Below, in pieces: positions 27,219-35,360 of a stretch of 52,635 bases of DNA (the first letter of the stretch is position 1; each line of letters starts with the position of its first letter). Source of the stretch: Clostridium sp. cel8 (GTDB lineage Bacteria; Bacillota; Clostridia; Clostridiales; Clostridiaceae). The position numbers and the translations under genes are program-made. The stretch spans positions 1 to 52,635 of the forward strand of contig NZ_JACGAG010000017.1 of the NCBI RefSeq assembly GCF_014050525.1, in the 5' to 3' direction. The notes beneath the pieces are model-generated. The model was not told the DNA's origin, made no database searches, and worked only from the letters and a program-made list of their open reading frames with translations.

Positions 27219-28241
27219 GTGAATACGAAGAAAATTTTATGTGCTTGTTTAGGTATTATAGCAGCACTTTCTATTTCTGGGTGTAGTATGATAGAAAAGA
27301 CACCTGAGGCTATAAAAAATAGTGTTGTAGCTACAGTTAATGGAGAGAAGATAACAAGAGGTGAACTTGATAGTGATCCAAATACCCTTCAGTTAATTGA
27401 GCAGGTTAAACAGCAGTATGGGGACAATTATTCTGAAAATGATGAGGCAATGGAAGCTATAAAAATTCAAAAAGAAACTATATTAGATAATATGATAACA
27501 GAGAAATTATTAGCTCAAAAGGCTAAAGAATTGAATCTTCTTCCAAGTGAATCTAAAGTTAAAGCTGATGCTGAAACTCAAATAAATAACATGAAAAAAC
27601 AATATTTTGATAATGATGAAACTAAATTTAAAGAAGCTCTTAAAAATCAAGGACTTACTGAGAATTCTTTGAAAAATATGTATATAGATCAAGTTAGAAA
27701 TCAAGAAATACAAGAAAACATAACAAAAAGCCTTACTAAGAATTTGAAGATTACAGATAAGCAAGTTGAAGATTATTATAATAACAACAAGGATAGTTAT
27801 AGAGAATATCCTACTAAAATGCATTTAGCTCATATACTTGTAAAGACAGAAGATGAAGCTAAAAAGGTAAAAGCAAGATTGGATAAAGGAGAAAGCTTTA
27901 GTGAGGTTGCAAAAGATGTTTCCCTAGATGATTCAAATAAAGATAATGGTGGAGATTTAGGAGAGATAAGTGCAGATGATACTAACTATGATGCACAATT
28001 CATGGCTGGAGCTACAGCTTTAAATGAAGGTGAGATTTCGGATCCAGTACAAAGTAGCTTTGGATGGCATATAATAAAGTGTATAAAGAAAACAATATAT
28101 CCAGTTAAAGATTTTTCTGAAGTTAAAGATGAGATAAAAACTAAACTTGAGAATGAGCAAAAAACAAGTATAGTTCAGAAAAAAATTGCTGAGTGGAAAA
28201 AAGCTGCTGATATAGAAAAGAAAGAAAAAAATATAATATAA
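27219..28241 (+). CDS. PrsA-like peptidylprolyl isomerase lipoprotein
   Basis: A 340-residue exported foldase. It has a signal peptide with lipobox SISGC (acylated Cys22), a SurA/PrsA N-terminal helical region (about 35-195) and a parvulin PPIase domain (about 198-295) containing HLAHILVKTEDEA, GGDLGEI and SFGWHIIKC. It then ends in a lysine-rich tail. It probably helps secreted proteins fold outside the membrane. GTG start with GGAGGAG upstream. Monocistronic between mfd and a terminator. Confidence 0.93.
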   Translation: MNTKKILCACLGIIAALSISGCSMIEKTPEAIKNSVVATVNGEKITRGELDSDPNTLQLIEQVKQQYGDNYSENDEAMEAIKIQKETILDNMITEKLLAQKAKELNLLPSESKVKADAETQINNMKKQYFDNDETKFKEALKNQGLTENSLKNMYIDQVRNQEIQENITKSLTKNLKITDKQVEDYYNNNKDSYREYPTKMHLAHILVKTEDEAKKVKARLDKGESFSEVAKDVSLDDSNKDNGGDLGEISADDTNYDAQFMAGATALNEGEISDPVQSSFGWHIIKCIKKTIYPVKDFSEVKDEIKTKLENEQKTSIVQKKIAEWKKAADIEKKEKNII

Positions 28242-28251
28242 GAATATCATA

Positions 28252-28293
28252 AAAATAGCCTTAATTAGATAATTCTAATAAGGTTATTTTTTT
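28252..28293 (+). terminator. terminator after the PrsA-like gene
   Basis: A long AT-rich stem (AAAATAGCCTTAATTAGA / TCTAATAAGGTTATTTT) with loop TAAT and a T7 run. Confidence 0.85.
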
Positions 28294-28319
28294 GTATTAC
28301 TAGTTTTAATAACAATTGT

Positions 28320-28349
28320 GCATAAAATTTCATATTTAGAAAAATAATA
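28320..28349 (+). promoter_or_regulatory. possible sigma-G promoter of spoVT
   Basis: GCATA and AATAATA, 18 bp apart, resemble the forespore sigma-G elements (G[AC]ATA and CAT-A-TA) 36 bp before the spoVT start. spoVT is a sigma-G gene in Bacillus. The -10 lacks its leading C, so this is tentative. Confidence 0.3.
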
Positions 28350-28384
28350 ATAACACAATCTATATAATTAAGGAGGAATATGAA

Positions 28385-28930
28385 ATGAAAGCAACTGGAA
28401 TTGTTAGACGTATAGACGATTTAGGTAGAGTTGTTATACCAAAAGAGATAAGAAGAACTCTTAGGATAAGAGAAGGTGATCCACTTGAAATATTTACAGA
28501 TAGAGAAGGAGGAGTTATTTTAAAAAAGTATTCACCTATTGATGAATTAAGTGAAATATCAAAAGGATATGCAGAATCTCTTGAGCAAACTATTGGAAAT
28601 ATTATTTTAATTTGTGATAATGATAGTATAGTATCCATAAGTGGCGCTCCTAAAAAGGAATACATGGATAAAAGAATAAGTGAAGAATTGGAGAGCCTAA
28701 TTGAAAATAGAAAATTAGTTTCATTAAATGAAAATGAAGTAATTGATCTGTATGATGATGAGGAGGCTCAGGGAAAATATACAGCTCAGGTAGTATCTCC
28801 TATTATAGCAGGAGGAGATGCAATTGGGGCAGTTATAATAACATCAAAAGAAGATGTAGATTTTGGAGATGTTGAAGCTAAACTTGCTGAAACAGCAGCA
28901 TCATTTTTAGGTAAACAAATGGAGGAATAA
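28385..28930 (+). CDS. spoVT: stage V sporulation protein T (AbrB-like transcription factor)
   Basis: A 181-residue forespore regulator. The N-terminal SpoVT/AbrB swapped-hairpin DNA-binding domain is at 1-50 (MKATGIVRRIDDLGRVVIPK) and the C-terminal GAF-like domain is at about 57-178. In Bacillus it tunes sigma-G genes. SD AAGGAGG precedes the ATG. Followed immediately by its own terminator, and next in line come yabM and mazG as in Bacillus. Confidence 0.96.
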   Translation: MKATGIVRRIDDLGRVVIPKEIRRTLRIREGDPLEIFTDREGGVILKKYSPIDELSEISKGYAESLEQTIGNIILICDNDSIVSISGAPKKEYMDKRISEELESLIENRKLVSLNENEVIDLYDDEEAQGKYTAQVVSPIIAGGDAIGAVIITSKEDVDFGDVEAKLAETAASFLGKQMEE

Positions 28931-28966
28931 TACAGTGGCAGTTTAAACTGCTGCTGTATTTTCTTT
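28929..28966 (+). terminator. terminator after spoVT
   Basis: AATACAGTGGCAGTTT and AAACTGCTGCTGTATT form a long stem starting within the stop codon, followed by a T-rich tail. Confidence 0.8.
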
Positions 28967-29115
28967 GAAAAATGAAATTATATATCTGTTAAATAATAAT
29001 TACTAATAGTAAAAAATACCCACATTAAGTAATAATAATTGTAAACTCAAAATAATTATAAACATATATAGTATATTTTATAAGTTTGCAATCAAGGATA
29101 TTCGGGGGTATTTTT

Positions 29116-30651
29116 ATGATAAAACAATCACTTATGAAGGGCACTTTTATATTGGGAATGTCAGGTATGATATGTAAGTTCCTAGGGCTGTTTTTTAGAT
29201 GGCCACTTCAAATGTTAATTGGAGATCAAGGAGTAGGATACTATCAAATGTCATTCCCATTATATATGTTTTTTATAGCTGCAGCTTCAGGAATACCTGT
29301 GGCAATTTCAAAGATGGTATCGGAAAGTTATGCAACAGAAAATTATGTAGTAGTAATCCAAATATTTAGGAAAGCAATGTTACTTATGTTTATATTAGGG
29401 ACTGGATTTACTGCCCTTTTATTGATTTTTTCAAGGCCTATAATACATTTTTTAAGATGGGATAACAAGTCCTATTATTCACTTGTAGCAATTGCATTTG
29501 CTCCTATGTTTATATCCATAATGAGTGCTTTTAGAGGATTTTTTCAAGGATTGCAAAATATGAATTATACAGCAGTATCCCAAGTAATAGAACAGATAGG
29601 TAGAGTTGTAGTTGGAGTTGGACTTGCTTATCTATTTTTACCAAAGGGAATAGAATATTCAGCTGGTGGAGCAGCATTAGGTGCTGCAGCAGGAGGCTTA
29701 TTTGGAGGGATATATTTAGTAAAGAAATACTTTTATGTGCGAAAGGAAATACATGTAGCCAATCCACCAGATAATCCTAAAATACTTGATAGACTTTTGT
29801 ACATAGCAATTCCTGTATCTATAGGTGCAGCTGTAAACAGTATAATGAGTCTTATAGATTCAGCACTTGTTCCACAAAAACTTTTAGAAGCGGGTTTTAC
29901 ATATACACAGTCTACTATATTATATGGACAGCTTACTGGAAAAGCATTTATACTTATAAACGTTCCATTAACATTATCTGTAGCTCTCTGTTCTTCTATT
30001 GTACCTATAATTGCAGAATATCATATTCTTAATAAGAAATTTGAACTTGCATCTAAGATAGATATGGCATTTAAACTATCAACAGTAATAGCTATACCTT
30101 CTATGTTAGGATTGTATACTTTAGCACATCCGATTCTAGAACTGTTATTTCCTGGACAATCGCAGGGATTTACTATACTTCAGTATTCCGCTATATCAAT
30201 ACCATTTATAGTAATTGTCCAGACATCTACCGCTATATTACAAGGATCTGGATACTATATTGTACCAGTTTTAAATTTAGCAGCAGGATGTATTTTAAAA
30301 ATAGTGTTTACAATGCTTTTGGTGCCAATTCCAGGTATAAATATATATGGTGCAATACTAGGAAGTACATTGGGATATGCTTTAGCAGCAATTTTAAATA
30401 TCATGTTTTTGAAAAGAAAGCTAGATATAGGAATAAATTATTTTGAAATTATAGTAAAGCCTACATTTGCTTCTGTACTAATGATTATAGCAGTTGTAAT
30501 TATCTACATGAATGTTTATAATTATACCATGAGTATTAGATTTGCCTGTTTCTTTGTAATATTAGTTGGAATGATTATTTATACTATTTTATTAATTGTT
30601 TTCAGAATATTTAAGTATAGCTATATTAAGAACAGGTTTTTTAAAAGATAA
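29116..30651 (+). CDS. yabM: SpoVB/YabM-family polysaccharide flippase-like membrane protein
   Basis: A 511-residue protein with about 12-14 membrane helices of the MATE/MVF superfamily (SpoVB, MurJ, YabM). It probably moves lipid-linked wall precursors across the membrane. The start (MIKQSLMKGTFILGMSGMI) and the region FRGFFQGLQNM are typical of the family. The ATG at 29116 follows GGGGG by seven bases; the frame is open 30 bases further 5' without an SD. mazG begins 16 bp after the stop. Which lipid carrier it moves is not known. Confidence 0.85.
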   Translation: MIKQSLMKGTFILGMSGMICKFLGLFFRWPLQMLIGDQGVGYYQMSFPLYMFFIAAASGIPVAISKMVSESYATENYVVVIQIFRKAMLLMFILGTGFTALLLIFSRPIIHFLRWDNKSYYSLVAIAFAPMFISIMSAFRGFFQGLQNMNYTAVSQVIEQIGRVVVGVGLAYLFLPKGIEYSAGGAALGAAAGGLFGGIYLVKKYFYVRKEIHVANPPDNPKILDRLLYIAIPVSIGAAVNSIMSLIDSALVPQKLLEAGFTYTQSTILYGQLTGKAFILINVPLTLSVALCSSIVPIIAEYHILNKKFELASKIDMAFKLSTVIAIPSMLGLYTLAHPILELLFPGQSQGFTILQYSAISIPFIVIVQTSTAILQGSGYYIVPVLNLAAGCILKIVFTMLLVPIPGINIYGAILGSTLGYALAAILNIMFLKRKLDIGINYFEIIVKPTFASVLMIIAVVIIYMNVYNYTMSIRFACFFVILVGMIIYTILLIVFRIFKYSYIKNRFFKR

Positions 30652-30667
30652 AAAAGGAGAAATTCTT

Positions 30668-32110
30668 ATGATTAATATAGTGGGACTTGGACCTGGTTCC
30701 ATAGATTCTATTACACTTGGAACTATAAATATTTTAAAGAATTCATCAAAAATTTACTTGAGAACAGAAAAACATCCTACAGTAGACTATTTAAGATCGC
30801 AGGGATTTAATTTTGAAACCTATGATGCTGTATATAATTTTGAATGTAAATTTGAAGATGTATATAAAAAAATAGCTGAAGACTTAATATTAAAAGAGAA
30901 GCAATATAAAAACATAGTGTATGCAGTGCCGGGACACCCATTAGTAGCTGAAAAGTCTGTTACAATGCTTATTGAGCTTTGTAAAATGAATTCTATAGAT
31001 TATAATATAGTACCATCAGTGAGTTTTATAGATGCTATATTTGAAGCTCTTAAGCTTGATATGGTTAAAAACTTAAAAATAGTAGATGCTTTTGATATAA
31101 CTTCTCAAGTTTTAGATAAAAGATGTGCTATAATAATAACCCAAGTATATGATAAACTAATAGCTTCAGAGGTTAAATTGGCACTTATGGAATATTATAA
31201 GCCTGATATAGATATATATTTTGTAAGAGCGGCAGGAATAAAAAAAATAGAGTCTGTAAGATGTATAAAATTGTATGAACTTGATAGGCAAAACGATATA
31301 GACTATCTAACGTCTATCTATATACCAGAGAATTCAGAATCCGGATATGATTTTGTAGATTTGTTGAATATAATGAGTACATTGAGAGGAGAAAATGGAT
31401 GCCCTTGGGATAAAGAGCAAGATCATAAAAGTCTAAAGAAAAGCCTTATTGAAGAGAGTTATGAAGTAATCGAAGCTATAGAGGATAATGATGATGAAGA
31501 ATTAGTTGAGGAATTAGGTGATTTACTTTTTCATATAGTATTTCATTCTCAAATAGGAAGAGAAGATGGATCCTTTAACATTAATGATGTAATAGATACA
31601 ATTTGCAATAAGATGATAGAAAGACATCCTCATGTGTTTGGTAATAGCGATATAAGAACTTCAAAACAGGTAATTATGGAATGGGATAAGATTAAGAAAC
31701 GTCAGCAAGGGCTAAAAAGTTATACAGATGAACTTAAACATGTTGCAAAAACATTACCTTCTTTAATGCGTTCAGAAAAAATTCAAAAAAAGGCGGCAAA
31801 AGTGGGTTTTGATTTTGAAAGAGTAGAAGATGCACTAGATAAAGTTATAGAAGAATATAGGGAGCTTAAAAGTGTATATAACAGTGATAAAAAGGCAAAA
31901 ATATTAGAAGAAATAGGAGATTTAATATTTGCTGTAGTAAATGTTGCTAGATTCCTTGACATAGACCCTGAAATTGCATTAAATTATACTATAGAGAAGT
32001 TTATAAAACGATTTGCATATATAGAAAATAAAGCTAAGTCTGAGAATATAGATATGAATGATATGGAATTAGATGAAATGAATAAATTGTGGGAGGAATC
32101 TAAAAAATAG
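30668..32110 (+). CDS. mazG: tetrapyrrole methylase-like / MazG nucleoside triphosphate pyrophosphohydrolase fusion
   Basis: A 480-residue YabN-type fusion. Residues 1-220 form a SAM-dependent tetrapyrrole methylase fold (VGLGPGSIDSIT at 4-15; AVPGHPLVAEKS). Residues about 235-480 hold two MazG-type helical modules. The first has CPWDKEQDH, EESYEV and EELGDLLFH; the second has EEIGDLIFAVVNVAR. It removes aberrant NTPs; the role of the methylase-like part is unclear. The ATG at 30668 has AAAGGAG just upstream. Confidence 0.93.
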   Translation: MINIVGLGPGSIDSITLGTINILKNSSKIYLRTEKHPTVDYLRSQGFNFETYDAVYNFECKFEDVYKKIAEDLILKEKQYKNIVYAVPGHPLVAEKSVTMLIELCKMNSIDYNIVPSVSFIDAIFEALKLDMVKNLKIVDAFDITSQVLDKRCAIIITQVYDKLIASEVKLALMEYYKPDIDIYFVRAAGIKKIESVRCIKLYELDRQNDIDYLTSIYIPENSESGYDFVDLLNIMSTLRGENGCPWDKEQDHKSLKKSLIEESYEVIEAIEDNDDEELVEELGDLLFHIVFHSQIGREDGSFNINDVIDTICNKMIERHPHVFGNSDIRTSKQVIMEWDKIKKRQQGLKSYTDELKHVAKTLPSLMRSEKIQKKAAKVGFDFERVEDALDKVIEEYRELKSVYNSDKKAKILEEIGDLIFAVVNVARFLDIDPEIALNYTIEKFIKRFAYIENKAKSENIDMNDMELDEMNKLWEESKK

Positions 32111-32204
32111 CAGATTTAGTTTTTACATGCAAAAAGGAAGAGTTTTTTGAACTGACAGAGAATATGCTAACTTGAGTATATTTATTATTAAGGAGGTAAA
32201 AGAA

Positions 32205-32480
32205 GTGAACAAATCAGAATTAATTGCAAGTATATCAGAAAAGTCAAAATTAACAAAGAAGGATGCAGAAGCAGCCTTAAAGGGCTTTATACAGAGTGTA
32301 GAAGAAACATTAGAACAGGGAGATAAGGTTCAATTAGTTGGTTTTGGTACATTTGAAACAAGAAAGAGAGCTGCAAGAATTGGAAGAAACCCAAGAACTA
32401 AAGAAGAAATAACTATACCAGAATCAACTGTACCAGTATTTAAAGCTGGTAAAGAATTTAAAGATAGAGTGAATAAATAA
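32205..32480 (+). CDS. hup: DNA-binding protein HU
   Basis: A 91-residue nucleoid protein with the HU DNA-binding arm (GFGTFETRKRAARIGRNPRT, about 47-66). GTG start after AAGGAGG with normal spacing; a TTG 33 bases upstream has no SD. It lies between mazG and rqcP and ends in a short hairpin terminator. Confidence 0.97.
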   Translation: MNKSELIASISEKSKLTKKDAEAALKGFIQSVEETLEQGDKVQLVGFGTFETRKRAARIGRNPRTKEEITIPESTVPVFKAGKEFKDRVNK

Positions 32481-32494
32481 GATAAATTTTTCAA

Positions 32495-32523
32495 AGAACC
32501 TGGGTGTAAATCTAGGTTTTTTG
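32495..32523 (+). terminator. terminator after hup
   Basis: AACCTGGG pairs with TCTAGGTT (two G-T pairs), followed by TTTTTTG. Confidence 0.7.
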
Positions 32524-32545
32524 TTTTACTAGGAGGATTTGTTTT

Positions 32546-32803
32546 ATGAGATTGGATAAATATCTTAAAGTATCAAGAATAATAAAGAGAAGGACTGTAG
32601 CAAAAGAGGCTTGTGAAAACGGAAGAGTAAATATAAATGGAAAAGTTGCCAAACCAAGTAGTGAAATAAAAGAAGGAGATATTATAGAGATAAAATATGC
32701 AAACAGCATATTAAAAGCAAGGATATTAAATGTAAAACAGCATGCATTAAAACAAGATGCACAAAGTATGTATGAAATAATTTCTGATGTAAATAATAAG
32801 TAA
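32546..32803 (+). CDS. rqcP: RqcP (YabO), S4-domain ribosome quality-control factor
   Basis: An 85-residue S4 RNA-binding protein (MRLDKYLKVSRIIKRRTVAKE). In Firmicutes it binds stalled 50S-peptidyl-tRNA complexes together with RqcH during alanine tailing. ATG start with AGGAGG upstream. It heads the run rqcP-yabP-yabQ-divIC, which matches Bacillus order. Confidence 0.93.
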   Translation: MRLDKYLKVSRIIKRRTVAKEACENGRVNINGKVAKPSSEIKEGDIIEIKYANSILKARILNVKQHALKQDAQSMYEIISDVNNK

Positions 32804-32852
32804 TAACCATACATTTCTCCACATATAATTATTACAGGTGGAGGGATGTTTT

Positions 32853-33143
32853 ATGGAAAAGAAAGAGCATAATTTGAATGATAAAAAGAGTTCTTTAAGT
32901 CTTGAAAATAGAAAAAAGCTAAACATAACTGGAATTATAGAAGTTATAAGTTTTAATGAAGATGAGATAAAACTGAATACAACTTTGGGAACACTTGATA
33001 TAAAAGGATCATCATTAAAAATGAATAAGCTTGACGTACAAAATGGGCAGGTAATTATTATAGGTAGTATAAATTCATGCGTGTATACCAATAGTCAATT
33101 AAAGAGAAAAAGACATAGGCTAATTTCAAAAATATTTAAATAG
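32853..33143 (+). CDS. yabP: sporulation protein YabP
   Basis: A 96-residue member of the YabP/YqfC family needed for spore envelope formation in Bacillus. The pattern is an RKKLNITGIIEVISF start, then LNTTLGTLDIKGSSLKM. The ATG at 32853 follows GGTGGAGGGATG; a GTG 15 bases earlier overlaps that SD. yabQ starts 29 bp downstream. Confidence 0.9.
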   Translation: MEKKEHNLNDKKSSLSLENRKKLNITGIIEVISFNEDEIKLNTTLGTLDIKGSSLKMNKLDVQNGQVIIIGSINSCVYTNSQLKRKRHRLISKIFK

Positions 33144-33172
33144 TAATTAAAAATTGAGGTAGGTATATATAA

Positions 33173-33583
33173 ATGATTATGTCGATAAGTGTACAGCTCA
33201 GGCTTATAATATTTAGTTTGATTGCAGGAATTCTAACTGGAATACTATTTGATATATATAGAGTTATAAGGGGAGTAACAAATCTCAATAAGTTTGTTAC
33301 TTTTATAGAAGATATATTGTTTTGGATTTTAGCAGGAATGATTGTGTTCATATTCTTGATTTATACCAATTATGCATATACAGATATGTATGTATACTTG
33401 TTGATACTATTTGGAATATATGTATATTTTAAATTGGTAAGTAATAAATTTTTGCATATAGAAAGAAATACATTTGAAGTGTCAGCAAGATTTATAAGGA
33501 TAATAAAAAATATTGTTGAGTATCCTTTTCAGCTTATTATTTATTATTTTAAATCAAAAAATAATAAAAAATGCAAAAAATAA
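33173..33583 (+). CDS. yabQ: spore cortex biosynthesis protein YabQ
   Basis: A 136-residue membrane protein with helices at about 6-26, 40-64 and 66-84 and a basic C-terminus (KSKNNKKCKK). In Bacillus it acts in cortex formation. SD GAGGTAGG lies about eight bases before the ATG at 33173; an ATG two codons later is possible. Linked to yabP and divIC. Confidence 0.88.
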   Translation: MIMSISVQLRLIIFSLIAGILTGILFDIYRVIRGVTNLNKFVTFIEDILFWILAGMIVFIFLIYTNYAYTDMYVYLLILFGIYVYFKLVSNKFLHIERNTFEVSARFIRIIKNIVEYPFQLIIYYFKSKNNKKCKK

Positions 33584-33696
33584 CTTGAATAAAATTAAAA
33601 ATCAAATTACAATATAATTATGTATTGTAAACAAATATTATTGTTGATGACACAAATTATAGATATGTTAAATATTATAATAGGAGAATTAATGAT

Positions 33697-33972
33697 ATGA
33701 AAGGGATAAAAATAAAGCCTAAAAATGTGATTGTATTATTATTAGTTTTATATGTAGGCTATATATTTGTAAGTCAACAAATAACTATGTGGAATATAAA
33801 GAAGGAAATAAATAATAAATATGTTGAAGAACAAAAAATAAAACAAAAGAATATAAAATTACAGGATGAAGTTAAAATGTCTACATCTGATATGTATATA
33901 GAGAAGTTAGCAAGGGAAAGACTAGGTTTTATTAAACAAGGCGAGACTCCTGTAATAAATATTAAGAATTAG
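33697..33972 (+). CDS. divIC: septum formation initiator DivIC/FtsB
   Basis: A 91-residue single-pass protein: basic cytoplasmic tail, membrane helix about 10-27, coiled coil about 33-60 and a short C-terminal DivIC motif (KLARERLGFIKQGE). It partners FtsL/DivIB at the division site. SD AGGAG lies ten bases before the ATG. Followed by the S1-domain gene after 58 bp. Confidence 0.92.
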   Translation: MKGIKIKPKNVIVLLLVLYVGYIFVSQQITMWNIKKEINNKYVEEQKIKQKNIKLQDEVKMSTSDMYIEKLARERLGFIKQGETPVINIKN

Positions 33973-34030
33973 CATTAAGTTTACAAATTTTTATTTTATA
34001 TATTATTTTTTAAGGAGGAGTCTTTTTAAT

Positions 34031-34441
34031 ATGACCTTAAAGGCAGGAAGCATACTAGAAGGCACAGTAGTTAATATAACAAATTTTGGAGCTTTTGTTG
34101 AAGTGGATGGTAAAACTGGATTAGTGCATATATCAGAGATATCTGATACCTATGTAAAGAATATTAGAGATTATCTTAAAGAAAAAGATAAAGTTAAAGT
34201 TAAAATAATTTCTATTGATGACAATGGTAAAATTAGTTTGTCTATTAAACAAGCTAATGTAAATAAGAAAAGTGTAAAACCAATAGAAATAGATTGGCAA
34301 AAAGATAAAAATAATCAGCCACAAGGAAGCTTTGAAGACAGATTGTCTAAATTCTTGAAGGAAAGTGAAGAAAGATTTCAAGATATTAAAAAACATCAGG
34401 ATTCAAAAGGTAGAGGATATAAGAAATCTTCAAATTATTGA
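34031..34441 (+). CDS. S1 RNA-binding domain protein (YabR-like)
   Basis: A 136-residue protein. One S1 OB-fold domain at about 3-73 (LEGTVVNITNFGAFVEV..KTGLVHISEISD) is followed by a charged linker and a tail (FEDRLSKFLKESEERF). This matches the general stress/YabR class, thought to act at RNA or the ribosome. SD AAGGAGG is well placed. Position after divIC matches Bacillus yabR. Terminator follows. Confidence 0.88.
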   Translation: MTLKAGSILEGTVVNITNFGAFVEVDGKTGLVHISEISDTYVKNIRDYLKEKDKVKVKIISIDDNGKISLSIKQANVNKKSVKPIEIDWQKDKNNQPQGSFEDRLSKFLKESEERFQDIKKHQDSKGRGYKKSSNY

Positions 34442-34491
34442 GCTTATTAAGCTATAAATAAATATGATTGGATTACTAATTATTGATTTTA

Positions 34492-34525
34492 AGAGGCTAA
34501 TATAGCCTCTCTATTATTTTTTTAA
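34492..34525 (+). terminator. terminator after the S1-domain gene
   Basis: AGAGGCTA / TAGCCTCT with a 3-base loop, followed by CTATTA and a T7 run. Confidence 0.85.
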
Positions 34526-34545
34526 TAAAAATATTTATAAAATGC

Positions 34546-34574
34546 TTGACATAATAAAATGTATGCTATATAAT
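34546..34574 (+). promoter_or_regulatory. consensus promoter of the tRNA Leu-fMet-Met-fMet cluster
   Basis: TTGACA, a 17-bp spacer and TATAAT, all consensus, ending 34 bp before tRNA-Leu. Confidence 0.85.
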
Positions 34575-34607
34575 AATTTATGTTGCTGAGTTAAAGCAAC
34601 GAAATGT

Positions 34608-34696
34608 GCTGGAGTGGCGGAACTGGCAGACGCACAGGACTTAAAATCCTGCGGGCTTTAAAACTCGTACCGGTTCGATTCCGGTCTTCAGCACCA
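34608..34696 (+). tRNA. tRNA-Leu (anticodon TAA)
   Basis: An 89-nt class II tRNA with a long variable arm. Acceptor stem GCTGGAG/CTTCAGC (one G-T pair), anticodon loop CTTAAAA giving TAA, and encoded CCA. Confidence 0.95.
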
Positions 34697-34701
34697 AATG
34701 C

Positions 34702-34777
<76 letters not shown>

Positions 34778-34788
34778 TAAATTTTTGT

Positions 34789-34865
34789 GGCGGAATAGCT
34801 CAGGTGGCTAGAGCATTCGGTTCATACCCGAAGTGTCGTAGGTTCAAGTCCTATTTCCGCTACCA
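34789..34865 (+). tRNA. elongator tRNA-Met (anticodon CAT)
   Basis: A 77-nt tRNA starting GGCGGAATAGCTC with anticodon loop TTCATAC. The body matches the elongator Met type rather than lysidine-modified Ile2. CCA encoded. Confidence 0.9.
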
Positions 34866-34897
34866 TTTTATTTTGTAAAGTTTTTATTATATGATGT

Positions 34898-34973
<76 letters not shown>

Positions 34974-35001
34974 TAAATTATAAAAGAATAAATTGTACAT
35001 C

Positions 35002-35030
35002 AAAATCTATAAGTCTTATAGATTTTTTTA
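35002..35030 (+). terminator. first terminator of the tRNA cluster
   Basis: Perfect 12-bp inverted repeat AAAATCTATAAG / CTTATAGATTTT with a T-rich end, just after the second fMet gene. Confidence 0.85.
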
Positions 35031-35036
35031 TTTTGC

Positions 35037-35069
35037 AGATTGTGCTATTATAAGGCACAATCTTTTTTA
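35037..35069 (+). terminator. second, tandem terminator
   Basis: AGATTGTGC / GCACAATCT with a 9-base loop and six T residues. From here to the spoIIE promoter (35070-35294) the sequence is AT-rich with no gene visible. Confidence 0.8.
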
Positions 35070-35223
35070 ATTTATATAATAAAAATCTTATTAACAATTT
35101 TATTATAAAATAAGTCACATTGTGGATAAATATTATATATATGCGTTTATAAGTACCATATTAATTATAACTATATAATATACGACATATAAAAATATTA
35201 AAATTTATTTTTATAAACATAAT

Positions 35224-35230
35224 TGTCTAA
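35224..35230 (+). promoter_or_regulatory. possible Spo0A box upstream of spoIIE
   Basis: TGTCTAA matches the 0A-box consensus TGTCGAA at six of seven positions. A second imperfect candidate (TGTCCGAA, one extra C) lies at 35262-35269. Both are upstream of the spoIIE -35, where Spo0A activates spoIIE in Bacillus. Confidence 0.3.
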
Positions 35231-35294
35231 AATAAAAATTTAAAAAAAACTTAGAAATAAATGTCCGAAAAAAAATATATACAGCCATCACTAT

Positions 35295-35327
35295 ATGACA
35301 TATATTTCCAGTTAATATTGCTATAAT
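35295..35327 (+). promoter_or_regulatory. spoIIE promoter with unusual 21-bp spacing
   Basis: ATGACA and a perfect TATAAT are separated by 21 bp. B. subtilis spoIIE and spoIIG promoters have the same abnormal spacing and need Spo0A-P with the main sigma-A polymerase. No better -35 exists at 17 bp. Confidence 0.55.
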
Positions 35328-35360
35328 GGAAACAGTTATTTTATAAGGTGGGTGATATAT

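Noticed and set aside
34974-35294. A possible gene or riboswitch between the tRNA cluster and spoIIE
   Set aside because: Only two tandem terminators and AT-rich sequence are present; all frames are short and no known RNA motif was seen.
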